A DNA stretch of 64,000 nucleotides from Burkholderiales bacterium LSUCC0115 (GTDB lineage: Bacteria > Pseudomonadota > Gammaproteobacteria > Burkholderiales > Burkholderiaceae_A): assembly GCA_009646425.1 (NCBI GenBank), contig WJBW01000002.1, positions 323,878 to 387,877 of the forward strand, in the 5' to 3' direction. Shown piece by piece: positions 37,321-47,308 of the stretch; position 1 is the first letter of the stretch, and each line of letters begins with the position of its first letter. The notes under the pieces were generated by a model, which was not told the DNA's origin, did not search any database, and saw only the letters and a program-made list of their open reading frames with translations. Both the position numbers and the translations under genes were made by a program.

Positions 37321-38511
37321 TTAGGGGTGGACTGCTGAGGTGGACAGAGGTTCCGCATGGCCTGACTGAGATGCCAGTTCTTCAGCCAGTGGGTCGGGCC
37401 ATCCATGACCGGCCACAGCCTGACGAACCAGATCCAAGCCCAAACCCTGGGCTGCGCTTACCCAGACCCGATGGATCCTACCATGGGCATCTCGCTCCAG
37501 CCTCGGGGGTAAGCCGACCAGGTCGATTTTGTTAAAGACCTCGATACAGGGCACCTCAGCCGCCCCAACCTCTTTGAGAACCTGGTGAACCGCGGCCTGA
37601 CGCAGGTCGCGCTCGGGGTCGGCGGCATCAATGACATGCAGCAGCAGGTCTGCCTGGGCTGCCTCGGCCAGCGTGGACTGAAAGGCCTCCACCAGGGTGT
37701 GCGGCAGGTCTCGGATAAACCCCACCGTATCGCTGAGCACCATGAACTGGTCGGGCCCTAGAAAAACCCGGCGGCTGGTGGTGTCCAAGGTGGCGAACAA
37801 TTGGTCAGCCGCCCAGACACCCGCATGGGTCAAGGCATTGAAAAGAGACGACTTACCAGCGTTGGTATAGCCCACCAGCGAGACATTGAGCGTGCCCGAT
37901 CGGGCGCGGGCCCGACGTCGGTTCACGCGTTGTTTGGCCAGGCTGGCGAGTTTGAGCTTGAGCTGCTTGACCCTTTGGCCAATCAGGCGCCGGTCGGTCT
38001 CCAGCTGGGTCTCACCCGGGCCTCGCAGGCCAATACCGCCTCGCTGGCGCTCGAGGTGCGTCCAACCGCGCACCAAGCGGGCGGACAGGTAATCCAGCTG
38101 AGCCAGCTCGACCTGCAGTTTGCCCTCATGGGTCTTGGCCCGCAGGGCAAAGATATCGAGGATCAGGGCCACTCGATCGATGACGCGGCGACCGATCAGT
38201 CTGGTGAGATTGCGCTGCTGGGCGGCCGAGAGCTCGTGGTCGAAGATCACCAAGTCCACGCCGTAAGCCTCGCAGGCCTGTTTGATCTCCTCTGCCTTGC
38301 CGGAGCCCACGAACAGGGCTGGATCGGGTCGGTCCCGCCGGCCGGTGACCACGGTCTGGACCCGGGCGCCGGCCGCGAGGGCAAGCGACGAGATTTCCTC
38401 GAGGTCGGCCGGTTGTCGACCGATCTCGAGGGCAACGATCAGGGTTCGGGGGTTTTGAGCGGCCGCGGCCTGCGCGGCGACCGAACTGCTAAAACTACCG
38501 AGGTCGCTCAG
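37321..38511 (-). CDS. hflX: GTPase HflX, probable CTG start
   Basis: A ribosome-binding GTPase. The G domain begins at GYTNAGKSSLF (about 214-224), with switch II SDTVGFIRDLPHTLVEAF and NKID. The conserved HflX N-terminal block (PRTLIVALEIGRQ ... SLALAAGARVQTVVTG) is fully encoded, but the first ATG/GTG/TTG in frame is a GTG after that block. The best start is CTG (38511-38509) with GGAG five bases upstream, giving 396 residues, normal for the family. A GTG start at 38352 would remove part of the ribosome-binding domain. It is the same frame as hfq, five codons past its TAA. Confidence 0.88.
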   Translation of the reverse strand: MSDLGSFSSSVAAQAAAAQNPRTLIVALEIGRQPADLEEISSLALAAGARVQTVVTGRRDRPDPALFVGSGKAEEIKQACEAYGVDLVIFDHELSAAQQRNLTRLIGRRVIDRVALILDIFALRAKTHEGKLQVELAQLDYLSARLVRGWTHLERQRGGIGLRGPGETQLETDRRLIGQRVKQLKLKLASLAKQRVNRRRARARSGTLNVSLVGYTNAGKSSLFNALTHAGVWAADQLFATLDTTSRRVFLGPDQFMVLSDTVGFIRDLPHTLVEAFQSTLAEAAQADLLLHVIDAADPERDLRQAAVHQVLKEVGAAEVPCIEVFNKIDLVGLPPRLERDAHGRIHRVWVSAAQGLGLDLVRQAVAGHGWPDPLAEELASQSGHAEPLSTSAVHP

Positions 38512-38523
38512 AAGAACTCCGGA

Positions 38524-38763
38524 TTAGCTCGCGTCTTCTTCGAGCGAGAAATTAACGGCCCGAGAGGGCACGATGGTCGAGATGGCGTGCTTGTAGACCA
38601 TCTGAGTCACGGTGTTTTTAAGCAAGACCACGTACTGATCGAAAGACTCGATGTGGCCCTGCAGCTTGATGCCATTGACCAAGTAAACCGAGACCGAGAC
38701 GTGCTCGCGCCGCAGAATATTCAGAAAAGGATCTTGAAGGGCCTGACCTTTGGCTTGTGACAT
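38524..38763 (-). CDS. hfq: RNA chaperone Hfq
   Basis: Seventy-nine residues: Sm1 motif [20 protein letters not shown], Sm2 core [14 protein letters not shown], and a short acidic C-terminus (SLEEDAS). The proximal-face residues Q8 and the YKHA motif are intact. Hfq pairs small RNAs with mRNAs. I use the family ATG; an in-frame ATG 105 bases upstream runs into der. GGAG lies eight bases before the start, and immediately upstream of it are four ARN triplets, the type of sequence bound by Hfq's distal face. Confidence 0.98.
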   Translation of the reverse strand: MSQAKGQALQDPFLNILRREHVSVSVYLVNGIKLQGHIESFDQYVVLLKNTVTQMVYKHAISTIVPSRAVNFSLEEDAS

Positions 38764-38776
38764 GAACCGCACTCCG

Positions 38777-38788
38777 TTTGTTGTTGTT
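38777..38788 (-). promoter_or_regulatory. (ARN)4 motif in the hfq leader, candidate autoregulatory Hfq site
   Basis: On the minus strand AAC-AAC-AAC-AAA lies one base upstream of the GGAG of hfq. The Hfq distal face binds A-R-N triplets, and hfq mRNA of E. coli is autorepressed by Hfq binding near the ribosome site. Function here is inferred. Confidence 0.45.
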
Positions 38789-38803
38789 TTAGGGTCAGAC
38801 ATC

Positions 38804-38832
38804 ACTATAGCGTGACGGTTCCCTTGCGTCAC
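38804..38832 (-). promoter_or_regulatory. candidate hfq promoter overlapping the der stop
   Basis: GTGACG (four of six) and TATAGT (five of six, 38804-38809) are spaced 17 bases apart on the minus strand. The -35 overlaps the last codons of der. A start near 38797 would give a leader of about 34 bases. Confidence 0.5.
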
Positions 38833-40196
38833 TCCGTCGGCGCGTAGGGGTTCTTGGAGACCTTCCACTCGATCCGAAGGGGCGTGCCCTCCAGATCAAA
38901 CTTGGTCCGAAACTGGGCCTCGAGGTAGCGCTTGTAGACGTCGCTGACCTGGTCCAGCGAGTTGCCATGAACCACCACGATGGGGGGATTCTGACCGCCT
39001 TGGTGGGCATAGCGCAGCTTGGGACGAATGGGACCCTTGCGCGGTGGCTGCTGTCGCTCCACGGCCTCACGCAGGGCGCGGGTCAGCTTGGGGGTAGAGA
39101 GCTTGCGCGTGGCGGCGGCGTAGGCTGCCAAGACCGAGCGCATCAGGCTGTCGATGCCATGCCCCTTGAGCGCCGATAGGTGATGAAACCGAGCCCAGCT
39201 GATGAAGGGCAGCTTGCGAGCGATCTGCCGTTTGACCTCGTCACGGGCCACGACATCCAGACCGTCCCATTTGTTGATGCCCACCACCAGGGCCCGCCCA
39301 CTCTCGGTGACGAATCCAGCGATGTGGGCGTCTTGGTCCGAGATGTCCTGCTGGGCATCGAGGAGCAGCACGGCCACATGGGCATCGGAAATCGCTTGCA
39401 GGGTTTTGATCACCGAGAACTTCTCGACTGCCTCGAAGACTTTGCCTTTGCGGCGCAGGCCGGCCGTGTCAATCAAACGATAGCGAACGCCATTGCGCTC
39501 GAAGGGCACCTCAATGGCGTCCCGGGTGGTGCCGGGCATGTCGAAGGCAATAACCCTCTCCTCGCCCAAGAGGCTGTTGATGAGGGTGGACTTGCCCACG
39601 TTGGGTCGGCCCACAATGGCCACCCGCAGACCTGCCCTGGGCAGGCCGTCCTCCTGCAGCTCGTCGTCCTCGTCTGAGTCCGGGGCTGACTCTGGCTCTG
39701 GCACCTGAGCCAGGGCCAGCTCGATCAGACTGTAGACGCCGTCGCCATGCGCACTGGAGATGGCATGCGGCTCGCCAAGGCCCAGCTCATAGAACTCGCC
39801 GGTGCGGCCCTCGCCGGTCAGGCCTTCGAGCTTGTTGACGGCCAACAAGCAGGGACGGCCGGTGCGGCGAAGCTGCTGGGCAATCTGCAGGTCTTGTGGC
39901 GTAACGCCCAGTCGACCGTCGACCAGAAAAATCACCACATCGCATTCATCGACGGCTGCCAGTGTCTGGCGAGCCATCTGGGCCAGGATGCCCTCTTTGA
40001 CAACTGGCTCAAAGCCCCCAGTGTCCACCACCAGGAACGGGCGCGGGCCCAGGCGACCCTCGCCATAGTGGCGATCGCGGGTCAGGCCCGGCAGGTCAGC
40101 CACCAGAGCATCACGGGAACGGGTCAGTCGATTGAACAGGGTGGACTTGCCCACATTGGGCCGGCCCACCAGTGCGACAACAGGTTTGGCGGCCAA
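38829..40196 (-). CDS. der: ribosome biogenesis GTPase Der
   Basis: A double-GTPase protein of 455 residues: two P-loops GRPNVGKST at 11-19 and 196-204, two DTxG switches, and a C-terminal KH-like domain. An acidic linker ([15 protein letters not shown], about 169-183) joins the two G domains, as in other Der proteins. It acts in 50S assembly. The start is two bases after the bamB stop. The last codons overlap the probable hfq promoter. Confidence 0.97.
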   Translation of the reverse strand: MAAKPVVALVGRPNVGKSTLFNRLTRSRDALVADLPGLTRDRHYGEGRLGPRPFLVVDTGGFEPVVKEGILAQMARQTLAAVDECDVVIFLVDGRLGVTPQDLQIAQQLRRTGRPCLLAVNKLEGLTGEGRTGEFYELGLGEPHAISSAHGDGVYSLIELALAQVPEPESAPDSDEDDELQEDGLPRAGLRVAIVGRPNVGKSTLINSLLGEERVIAFDMPGTTRDAIEVPFERNGVRYRLIDTAGLRRKGKVFEAVEKFSVIKTLQAISDAHVAVLLLDAQQDISDQDAHIAGFVTESGRALVVGINKWDGLDVVARDEVKRQIARKLPFISWARFHHLSALKGHGIDSLMRSVLAAYAAATRKLSTPKLTRALREAVERQQPPRKGPIRPKLRYAHQGGQNPPIVVVHGNSLDQVSDVYKRYLEAQFRTKFDLEGTPLRIEWKVSKNPYAPTE

Positions 40197-40198
40197 GG

Positions 40199-41440
40199 TT
40201 ATTTGGCCACTGCGCTGGCGGACATCAGCATCAGGCGTCCAGATTGGGTTTGAATCAACAACCCCTCACGGGTGACCAGCATGCGGCCTGCTGGCTTGCC
40301 GCCCGGCAGACTCAACCGGGCGGTGAACTGACCGCTGTCTCGGGACAATCCGTGCAGGTAACCGTCCTGGTCTGCAATCCAAATGGCCCGGTCAAAGCTG
40401 ACCGCCTCGGTGGCGCCTCGCAGGAAGAGGCCCAACTGCGACCAACGCTTCTCGCCCGTAGCCCGGTCATACGCATGAACACGGCTATTGGCCTCGACAC
40501 CAATTACCAGGGTCTGATCGGCTGCGACGGGCTGACTGACATCGAGTCGCTGGGTCCACTTGGCCCGGCCGGTACCAACCTCGTGACAGGAGACTTGGTT
40601 TTGATAGGCGGCCACGCAGACTGAGTCAGACACGACCGCAGCTTCACCCAATAGGTCTGAGAGTCGCTCGACCTCATTGCTGCCGCGTGGGGTCACCACT
40701 GTGGTCTCCCAACGCACCGCGCCATTGGTCGCGTTAAGCCACAGCAGTCGGGCGCCAGGCAGACCCACCACCAGGTCAACCGCACCCAGTTGATCCGAAC
40801 CAGACTCGACCGCCACGTCGGCGGCCGTCTTCATCCCGGATTGACCATGCAAGACCAGGCTGGGCAGGGTGCGCTGAATCACCCATCGGCGAGCGCCGGT
40901 CTCTTGCGAGAAGGCGGCCACGCGATTGTCGGCCAGACGCACCAAGACAGAGCCGCCCGCGATCACCGGGCGCTCATTGGAGACGCCTCCCATGGCCACA
41001 CGCCAGCGCACCGCACCTTTGGCATCAATCAACACCAGCTCACCACCAGTGGTGACAACGGCAAACAATCCGGATCCCAGGCCAGCACCCGCACCCACAC
41101 CAGCGGCCAGTTCTGTCTTTAGATTTTGCTCAAAGACTTGGACACCGCTCTCGAGCTTGAAGCCAGAGACCTGCCCCTTGGGGCCTGCCACCACAACCAG
41201 TCCACTGGAGACCGCTGGCGCGAAGGCGCTCTGACCCATCGCAACAGCAGGCAGGCGATCGACCGAGACAGTCCACTTGGCCTTGAGATCCAACGTCGGC
41301 GTGAACGACTCAAGCTTGGCGGGTTTGGGGCCCGACGACGAGCAGGCGGCCAGACCGAGAAGACTGGCTAGCAGGAGGCCGGTGGCGACGGCCCGCATCC
41401 GAAGGCTGGGGGAAGACAGAGGCAAGGGTTGAGTGTTCAT
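40199..41440 (-). CDS. bamB: outer-membrane assembly lipoprotein BamB
   Basis: A beta-propeller PQQ-repeat protein of 413 residues with a lipoprotein signal: [13 protein letters not shown]33 being the lipidated residue. An internal ATG (residue 15) would give a more typical signal peptide and could be the true start. Repeats such as [22 protein letters not shown] and [10 protein letters not shown] are visible. BamB assists the BamA complex. It lies between yfgM and der, 31 bases after the former. Confidence 0.94.
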   Translation of the reverse strand: MNTQPLPLSSPSLRMRAVATGLLLASLLGLAACSSSGPKPAKLESFTPTLDLKAKWTVSVDRLPAVAMGQSAFAPAVSSGLVVVAGPKGQVSGFKLESGVQVFEQNLKTELAAGVGAGAGLGSGLFAVVTTGGELVLIDAKGAVRWRVAMGGVSNERPVIAGGSVLVRLADNRVAAFSQETGARRWVIQRTLPSLVLHGQSGMKTAADVAVESGSDQLGAVDLVVGLPGARLLWLNATNGAVRWETTVVTPRGSNEVERLSDLLGEAAVVSDSVCVAAYQNQVSCHEVGTGRAKWTQRLDVSQPVAADQTLVIGVEANSRVHAYDRATGEKRWSQLGLFLRGATEAVSFDRAIWIADQDGYLHGLSRDSGQFTARLSLPGGKPAGRMLVTREGLLIQTQSGRLMLMSASAVAK

Positions 41441-41471
41441 GAGGGGCTTTCGTCAGTGGGACGTCAAAGGA

Positions 41472-42116
41472 CTACCGCGAGGGCGCAACCTGCGCGCCCA
41501 AGGCCGCCAATTTACGATCGAGCAGAGCGGCAAGCGCATTGCTAATGCCAGGCTTGGATTTGGCAGTGGTCCAGGCCGAACGGGCCTCGTCGTTGCGGTT
41601 CATCAGCGCGTAGATGTCGCCCCGGCGATCCAAGACGTCCGGCTCAAACGAGGCCGGTGGGGTGTCGGCCAGCACGGCCAAGGCCTGGTCAAACTGATTC
41701 AGATCGATGCGGATGGCGGCAACGCGCAGGCGTGCAGTCCAGGCCATGACCGAATCTTTAGAGGCCATGACCTTGCCCAATGAAGCAAGCGCGGGCTCAA
41801 AGTCACCGGCCCCATGTTGAAGCTTGGCCAGTTGTAGACCAGCCATGTCGGCCTGGGCCGAACTGCCATGCTGCTCAAACAAGACCTTAGCGGCCGCAGC
41901 CGCTGCCTGCAGGTTTTGATCCGTCACGGCACGCTCGAAGGGACCGTAGGCCTGGTTGGCGGCACGCGCCTGGCTGGCGGTATAGGCCTGCCAGCCCCCC
42001 CAGACGGCCCAGCTGCCGAAAATAACCACCAGCAGACCCAGAATCCACCAGCGGTTCTCCTGCCAAAAACCCTTGAGGGCATCGAGTTGTTCTTGCTGCT
42101 CTAAATCTTCACGCAC
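41472..42116 (-). CDS. yfgM: YfgM-like membrane-anchored TPR protein
   Basis: The 214-residue protein starts with a short cytoplasmic segment ([19 protein letters not shown]), one membrane helix (about 24-43, [20 protein letters not shown]) and a periplasmic Ala-rich helical domain with TPR-like repeats. The family (YfgM/DUF2133) associates with the SecYEG-PpiD translocon in E. coli. It overlaps hisS by eight bases and precedes bamB, the standard neighbours. Confidence 0.88.
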   Translation of the reverse strand: MREDLEQQEQLDALKGFWQENRWWILGLLVVIFGSWAVWGGWQAYTASQARAANQAYGPFERAVTDQNLQAAAAAAKVLFEQHGSSAQADMAGLQLAKLQHGAGDFEPALASLGKVMASKDSVMAWTARLRVAAIRIDLNQFDQALAVLADTPPASFEPDVLDRRGDIYALMNRNDEARSAWTTAKSKPGISNALAALLDRKLAALGAQVAPSR

Positions 42117-43419
42117 CTGAATGAGTCCTTTGCTCTTGAATCATCTGCTTGGCCACCATACCCGCTTGGGCCAGTGACACGGTCTGTTGAACGGCTTTGC
42201 TGGGGTCGGGGCCGCGCAGGGCCTTGATCACCATCGTACCCGCCTGTCGCTCATCGTCACCCTGAATAGCCGCCAGCCACGCGCCACTGCCATCCGCCTT
42301 TTTCATTTGAGACTTGATACTGGCCGCACCACTGTGCATGGCCACCCGCAGGCCCTGGCTGCGAAGGGCCTCAGCGGCATGCAAGGCAGCAGGCTCGCTG
42401 TTCTCACCAAAGTGGGCCAGGTAGACGTCCACACCGGGTGCTGGCGCAACCGGGGCGACTTCTTCGAGCAAGGCGATCAGACGCTCCACGCCAATGGCAA
42501 AGCCGCAAGCGGGGGCGGGCTTTCCGCCCATCTGCTCCACCAGGCTGTCGTAACGGCCACCACCACAGACCGTGCCCTGAGCGCCCAGTCGATCGGTGAC
42601 CCACTCAAAGACGGTCAGGTTGTAGTAATCCAGGCCGCGAACCAGACGGTCGTTCATTTGGAACGGCACGCCAGCGACGGTCAACGCCTGGCAGACCGCG
42701 TCTTGGTGGGCGCGAGAGGCCTGCCCCAAGAACGACGACAGCTTGGGGGCTCCCGAAATGAGCTCGGCCATGTCGGGGTTCTTGCTGTCCAGAATGCGTA
42801 AAGGGTTGGTCTGCAGACGGCGTTGGCTATCGGCATCCAGGCGATCCTTGGCCGCAGAAAAATAGTCCACCAGAGCCTGTCGATGAGCGAGCCGCTCAGA
42901 CAGATCGCCCAGCGAGTTCAGCTGCAGCTGCGGACGATCGGCGACCGAAAGCCCCAGGGTCTCCCAGAGTCGCCAGATCATGAGCAGCTGCTCGGCATCG
43001 ACAGCTGGCTGGCCATAGCCCAGGGCCTCTACGCCAAACTGATGAAACTGTCGGTAGCGCCCTTTTTGTGGACGCTCGTGCCGGAACATGGGGCCCAGGT
43101 ACCACAGGCGTCGCGGGCCGTCGTACAGCAGATTGTGTTCGATGCAGGCGCGCACCACCGCAGCGGTGTTCTCGGGACGCAGGGTCAGCTGCTCGCCATT
43201 CAGTGCATCGGTAAAGGAGTACATCTCTTTTTCAACGATGTCTGTAACCTCGCCGATACCGCGAATGAACAAGGCGGTGGGTTCCACAATCGGGGTTCGT
43301 ATGGCTGCGTAGCCATAGGCCCGAAACACATCAGCGACCTGCTGTTCAACCGACTCCCAAATGGCCGACTGCGGGGGCAGCAGGTCATTCATTCCCTTTA
43401 CACCAACAATTTTGTCCAT
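42109..43419 (-). CDS. hisS: histidyl-tRNA synthetase
   Basis: A class II synthetase of 436 residues from the ATG giving [17 protein letters not shown]. Motif 2 ([20 protein letters not shown]) and the histidine loop [13 protein letters not shown] are intact. The C-terminal anticodon domain ([10 protein letters not shown] ...) is present, which separates it from hisZ in this window. A longer reading with 18 residues is open but lacks family similarity. It follows ispG by 25 bases. Confidence 0.97.
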   Translation of the reverse strand: MDKIVGVKGMNDLLPPQSAIWESVEQQVADVFRAYGYAAIRTPIVEPTALFIRGIGEVTDIVEKEMYSFTDALNGEQLTLRPENTAAVVRACIEHNLLYDGPRRLWYLGPMFRHERPQKGRYRQFHQFGVEALGYGQPAVDAEQLLMIWRLWETLGLSVADRPQLQLNSLGDLSERLAHRQALVDYFSAAKDRLDADSQRRLQTNPLRILDSKNPDMAELISGAPKLSSFLGQASRAHQDAVCQALTVAGVPFQMNDRLVRGLDYYNLTVFEWVTDRLGAQGTVCGGGRYDSLVEQMGGKPAPACGFAIGVERLIALLEEVAPVAPAPGVDVYLAHFGENSEPAALHAAEALRSQGLRVAMHSGAASIKSQMKKADGSGAWLAAIQGDDERQAGTMVIKALRGPDPSKAVQQTVSLAQAGMVAKQMIQEQRTHSGA

Positions 43420-43444
43420 GCTCTTCTTTGGTCTTAAAGACTGA

Positions 43445-44707
43445 TCAGGCCCGACGGCCGTAGCGCTGCTCAACGTACTGGCCGAGCAAGGCTTGAAATT
43501 CTTCGGCGATGCGGTCGCCCTTTAGGGTGGGGCCTTTCTGGCCATCGATGTAAACCGGTGCCACCGGCTGCTCACCGGTGCCTGGCAGGCTGATGCCGAT
43601 GTCAGCGTGCTTGCTCTCGCCGGGGCCATTGACCACGCAGCCCATCACGGCGACGTTCATAGACTCCACACCGGGGTACTGGCTGCGCCAGATAGGCATC
43701 TGCTCACGCAGATAGGTCTGCACCTTGTCAGCCAATTCCTGGAAGAAGGTGGACGTGGTGCGACCGCATCCTGGACAAGCAATGACCAGCGGGGTAAAGG
43801 CTCGCAGCCCCAAGACTTGCAGCATCTCTTGGGCCACGACCACCTCTTTACGACGGTCACCTCCCGGTTCCGGGGTGAGGGATACGCGAATGGTGTCGCC
43901 AATGCCCTCTTGCAGCAGAACGGACATGGCCGCGGTGGAACTGACGATGCCCTTGCTGCCCATGCCGGCCTCGGTCAGACCCAGGTGCAAGGGATGCTCA
44001 GACCGCTTGGCCAATTCGCGGTAAACAGCGATCAAATCTTGAACGCCAGAGACCTTCGCCGACAAGACGATCTGATCGGCTGCCAACCCCCAGTCCATGG
44101 CCTGTTGGGCACTCTCGATGGCAGAGGTCACCAAGGCCTCACGCATCACCGCCTGGGCGTCCCAGGGCTGACTGCGCGCGGCATTTTCGTCCATGAGACG
44201 GGCCAGCAGGGCCTGGTCCAGACTGCCCCAGTTCACCCCGATGCGCACGGGGCGCTTGTTCTTCATGGCCATCTCGATCATGGCGCCGAATTGCTGGTCG
44301 CGCTTTTGGCCCTTGCCCACGTTGCCTGGGTTGATGCGGTACTTGGACAGGGCCAGCCCGCAATCGGGGACCTCGGTCAACAGCTTGTGCCCATTGAAGT
44401 GAAAGTCGCCCACCAGTGGCACCGTGCAGTTCATCTTGTCGAGCTGCTCACGGATCGCGACCACCTCGCGAGCGGCTTCGGGGGTGTTGACCGTGATGCG
44501 GACCATCTCAGAACCAGCAAAGGCGAGGTCACGGACTTGGATGGCGGTGGCGACCGCATCGGCGGTGTCCGTGTTGGTCATGGACTGCACCACCACGGGT
44601 GCGCCCCCACCAATCTGAACCAGCTTGTCAGCCCACTGAACCCGAACACCATGGGTCTGTCGGCGCGGCAGGCTACCGCAGGGCATGGGGCCTTGATCAA
44701 TCGTCAT
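43445..44707 (-). CDS. ispG: 4-hydroxy-3-methylbut-2-enyl diphosphate synthase (flavodoxin)
   Basis: IspG makes HMBPP from MEcPP, the penultimate MEP step. The TIM barrel starts [20 protein letters not shown]. The 4Fe-4S domain includes [12 protein letters not shown] and [17 protein letters not shown]. At 420 residues it is typical for betaproteobacteria. It overlaps the rlmN stop by four bases (ATGA), leaving no room for the rodZ or pilF genes often found here. dxs and ispA are at 1.5-4.4 kb. Confidence 0.97.
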   Translation of the reverse strand: MTIDQGPMPCGSLPRRQTHGVRVQWADKLVQIGGGAPVVVQSMTNTDTADAVATAIQVRDLAFAGSEMVRITVNTPEAAREVVAIREQLDKMNCTVPLVGDFHFNGHKLLTEVPDCGLALSKYRINPGNVGKGQKRDQQFGAMIEMAMKNKRPVRIGVNWGSLDQALLARLMDENAARSQPWDAQAVMREALVTSAIESAQQAMDWGLAADQIVLSAKVSGVQDLIAVYRELAKRSEHPLHLGLTEAGMGSKGIVSSTAAMSVLLQEGIGDTIRVSLTPEPGGDRRKEVVVAQEMLQVLGLRAFTPLVIACPGCGRTTSTFFQELADKVQTYLREQMPIWRSQYPGVESMNVAVMGCVVNGPGESKHADIGISLPGTGEQPVAPVYIDGQKGPTLKGDRIAEEFQALLGQYVEQRYGRRA

Positions 44708-45834
44708 GGTCGACCTCGGGATTGAAAACGCACGGGTTGTTCTTGGCGCTGCGCAGCCATGCGCCCACTGATCTGTGTCTTGTCCTTGATCTCACCCGCC
44801 AGCTGACCGCAAGCGGCATCGATGTCATCGCCTCGGGTCTTGCGGATGGTGGTCACGATGCCCGCATCCGACAAGATGGTGGCGAACTGACGAATGGTGG
44901 ATCGCGGCGAGGCCTTGAGCCCCGACTGTGGAAATGGGTTAAACGGAATGAGGTTGAACTTGCAGTAGACGTCGTAACTGCGCACCAGATCAATGAGGGC
45001 CCAGGCCTGCTCTGGCTGATCGTTGACCCCATCGAGCATGACGTACTCAAAGGTGATGAAGTCGCGAGGTGCCACCTGCAGGTAACGACGGCAGGCCGCC
45101 ATGAGTTCGGCCAGCGGATACTTTTTGTTGATGGGCACCAGATCGTCGCGCAGTGCATCGGTCGGCGCATGCAATGAGACCGCCAATGCGACCGGACAGG
45201 CCTGAGCCAGTCGATCCATCATGGGCACCACACCAGAGGTCGAGACCGTGACCCGGCGCCTGGACAAACCATAGGCGTTGTCATCGAGCATGAGCCGCAG
45301 AGCCGGCACGACGGCATCGAAATTGAGCAAGGGCTCACCCATGCCCATCATGACCACATTGGTCACCGGCGTATCGAGCAGACGGTTGGCCATGTGCAGC
45401 TGACCAATGATCTCGTCTGTCGTCAGGTTGCGGGCAAAGCCCTGGTGTCCGGTCGAGCAAAACCGGCAGGCCACCGTGCACCCGGCCTGAGACGAGACAC
45501 ACAGCGTGCCGCGGTCATCCTCTGGGATGAAGACCGTCTCAATCGCATTGTTCTGTCCGGCATCCAGCAGCCACTTACGGGTGCCGTCTGCAGACAGATG
45601 GTCTTTGAGAATGGGCAGGGTCTGGATACAGGCTAAGGATTCCAGCTCGGCCCTGAAGTCCTTGGCCAGGTCGGTCATCACCGAAAAGTCGGTGGCCGTG
45701 CGTTGGTGCAGCCACTTGAGCAGCTGCTTGGCCCGAAAAGGCTTTTGGCCAATCCCAGCCACCCAGTCGGTCAGGGCAGCTGGTTCAAACGACAGGAGAT
45801 TGGTTTTGGCGGGATCGCCCACAACGGTCTGCAT
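44704..45834 (-). CDS. rlmN: dual-specificity 23S rRNA/tRNA m2A methyltransferase RlmN
   Basis: A radical-SAM enzyme of 376 residues. The 4Fe-4S motif CTVACRFC has C119, C123 and C126. A conserved C-terminal cysteine lies in [13 protein letters not shown], the methyl-carrying residue in the E. coli enzyme. It methylates A2503 of 23S rRNA and A37 of some tRNAs. It starts 44 bases after ndk and overlaps ispG. The final 25 residues are a basic tail ([17 protein letters not shown]). Confidence 0.96.
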   Translation of the reverse strand: MQTVVGDPAKTNLLSFEPAALTDWVAGIGQKPFRAKQLLKWLHQRTATDFSVMTDLAKDFRAELESLACIQTLPILKDHLSADGTRKWLLDAGQNNAIETVFIPEDDRGTLCVSSQAGCTVACRFCSTGHQGFARNLTTDEIIGQLHMANRLLDTPVTNVVMMGMGEPLLNFDAVVPALRLMLDDNAYGLSRRRVTVSTSGVVPMMDRLAQACPVALAVSLHAPTDALRDDLVPINKKYPLAELMAACRRYLQVAPRDFITFEYVMLDGVNDQPEQAWALIDLVRSYDVYCKFNLIPFNPFPQSGLKASPRSTIRQFATILSDAGIVTTIRKTRGDDIDAACGQLAGEIKDKTQISGRMAAQRQEQPVRFQSRGRP

Positions 45835-45878
45835 GCTGGTCGTGGTGTCTGGAAAGACGACGCTCCCGCCGGCCGCGC

Positions 45879-46304
45879 TTAGCGGCTGTAGACGGCCAGA
45901 CCAGCAAAGAAGAACGACACTTCTTGGCGGGCGGTGTCGGGGCCATCAGAGCCATGAACGGCGTTGGCATCGATGCTGTCAGCAAAGTCAGCACGAATGG
46001 TGCCGGGCTCGGCTTTCTTGGGGTCGGTGGCGCCCATCAGATCGCGATTCTTGGCGATGGCGTTGTCGCCCTCGAGAACCTGAATCATGACCGGACCAGA
46101 GACCATGAAGTCGACCAGGTCTTTGAAGAAGGGGCGCTCTTTGTGAACGGCGTAGAAGGCCTCGGCCTCGCCACGCGACAGGTGACGCATTTGAGCGGCA
46201 ATGATCTTCAGGCCGGCTTTTTCGAAGCGGGCATAGATTTGTCCAATAACGTTCTTGGCAACGGCATCGGGTTTGATGATCGACAGGGTGCGTTCTACGG
46301 CCAT
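45879..46304 (-). CDS. ndk: nucleoside-diphosphate kinase
   Basis: The 141-residue protein has the phospho-histidine H117 in [12 protein letters not shown] and begins [14 protein letters not shown]. It equilibrates nucleoside di- and triphosphates. It heads the long minus-strand run through rlmN, ispG and hisS to purA, though promoters within the run (for example before hfq) are likely. It is divergent from the YccA-like gene across 215 bases of more A+T-rich sequence. Confidence 0.98.
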   Translation of the reverse strand: MAVERTLSIIKPDAVAKNVIGQIYARFEKAGLKIIAAQMRHLSRGEAEAFYAVHKERPFFKDLVDFMVSGPVMIQVLEGDNAIAKNRDLMGATDPKKAEPGTIRADFADSIDANAVHGSDGPDTARQEVSFFFAGLAVYSR

Positions 46305-46390
46305 GATTTCACTTTCTTTCTTGCCAATTGGCGAAACAATTCAAAAACGGATGTCTGCTACAAAAACTCTGATGGAGTTGAATTTTTTGA

Positions 46391-46427
46391 CCGAAGCCCC
46401 ATCTAATGGGTTCGGGCAATACCCATT
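46391..46427. promoter_or_regulatory. two mutually exclusive hairpins in the ndk/yccA-like intergenic region
   Basis: Arms CCGAA-GC-CCCAT (46391-46402) pair with ATGGGTTCGG (46406-46415) around CTA. The alternative AATGGGT/ACCCATT (46405-46427) uses the same ATGGG segment. The region lies about 90 bases from both divergent starts. Whether either transcript includes it is unknown. Nothing else in the intergenic region is firm: TTATAG at 46482 is a possible -10 for the plus strand. Confidence 0.35.
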
Positions 46428-46519
46428 TCAAACCAGGCCAAATCTCTGCAAACGGCTTGATTTGTAACGGAAAGTCCTCAATTATAGCTGGTGAGTCTTT
46501 CTAAAGGAGATTAAAGACC

Positions 46520-47224
46520 ATGATTCCTTCGTTTAACCAAGTCGGCACCACGGGCCGCTCCGGCCGCCTCGATGCCGCGACCCAGAACCGCGTCCTGCGA
46601 AACACCTACTGGATGCTGGCTGCCACCATGGTTCCCACAGTACTGGGCGCCTGGCTTGGAACCGTCATGGGATTCTCTTTCCTGGCGGGCAGCCCTCTGC
46701 TGTCCACCCTGCTCTTCCTGGGCATTGCCTTCGGCTTCTTTTACGCCATCGAAAAGACCAAGCACAGCACCATGGGGGTCTACCTGCTGCTGGGCTTCAC
46801 CTTCTTCATGGGCCTGATGCTCTCGCGGCTCATCGGCTTTGCCATGGGCATGAGCAATGGCGCTCAGCTGATTGGCGTGGCCGCTGGCGGAACCGGCGTG
46901 GTCTTTTTTGCCATGGCCAGCCTGTCCACAGTCATCAAGCGCGACCTGTCCGGCATGGGCAAATTCCTGTTCGTCGGTGTGATCATTTTGCTGGTGGCCT
47001 CCGTGGCCAACATCTGGCTGCAGATGCCTGCCCTCATGCTGACCGTCTCGGTGCTGGCCCTGGCTATCTTCTCGATCTTCCTGCTGGTGGACCTGCAGCG
47101 CGTGGTCAATGGCGGCGAGACCAACTACATCAGTGCCACCCTGGCGGTCTACCTAGACGTCTACAACATCTTCAGCAATCTGCTGGTGCTGCTGATGTCG
47201 CTCTTTGGTGGCAATCGGGAATAA
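46520..47224 (+). CDS. Bax inhibitor-1/YccA family membrane protein
   Basis: The 234-residue protein has seven hydrophobic helices, starting near residue 28 and ending at about 230, and matches the BI-1/YccA family. In E. coli YccA is a substrate and modulator of FtsH that interacts with HflKC; hflK and hflC are in this window at 35-37 kb. AAAGGAGATTAAAGACC precedes the ATG, a strong ribosome site. The transcript ends at the terminator at 47283. Confidence 0.88.
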   Translation: MIPSFNQVGTTGRSGRLDAATQNRVLRNTYWMLAATMVPTVLGAWLGTVMGFSFLAGSPLLSTLLFLGIAFGFFYAIEKTKHSTMGVYLLLGFTFFMGLMLSRLIGFAMGMSNGAQLIGVAAGGTGVVFFAMASLSTVIKRDLSGMGKFLFVGVIILLVASVANIWLQMPALMLTVSVLALAIFSIFLLVDLQRVVNGGETNYISATLAVYLDVYNIFSNLLVLLMSLFGGNRE

Positions 47225-47282
47225 GCCACAGCGTTGAACCTCAGGGCTCGCCGGCCCCAAACAGTCGGCAGCCCCTCCCTGG

Positions 47283-47308
47283 AAACGCCCTCTTCTTAGA
47301 GGGCGTTT
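47283..47308. terminator. bidirectional intrinsic terminator
   Basis: Eleven perfect pairs (AAACGCCCTCT/AGAGGGCGTTT) enclose TCTT and are flanked by T-rich sequence on the plus side. The convergent rlmD stop codon (47296-47298) overlaps the loop and the first base of the 3' arm, so the hairpin serves the plus-strand YccA-like gene and lies partly within rlmD on the other strand. Confidence 0.85.

Noticed and set aside
37801-38760. 319-codon open frame on the plus strand opposite hflX and hfq
   Set aside because: Antisense shadow; both opposite-strand genes are firmly identified.
34938-43419. A possible second histidine-tRNA synthetase copy (hisZ and hisS)
   Set aside because: hisZ lacks the anticodon domain and is a recognised histidine-biosynthesis subunit, so this is not a duplication of hisS.
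43607-44725. 372-codon open frame on the plus strand opposite ispG
   Set aside because: It is antisense to a clear ispG, with composition typical of mirror frames and no family similarity.
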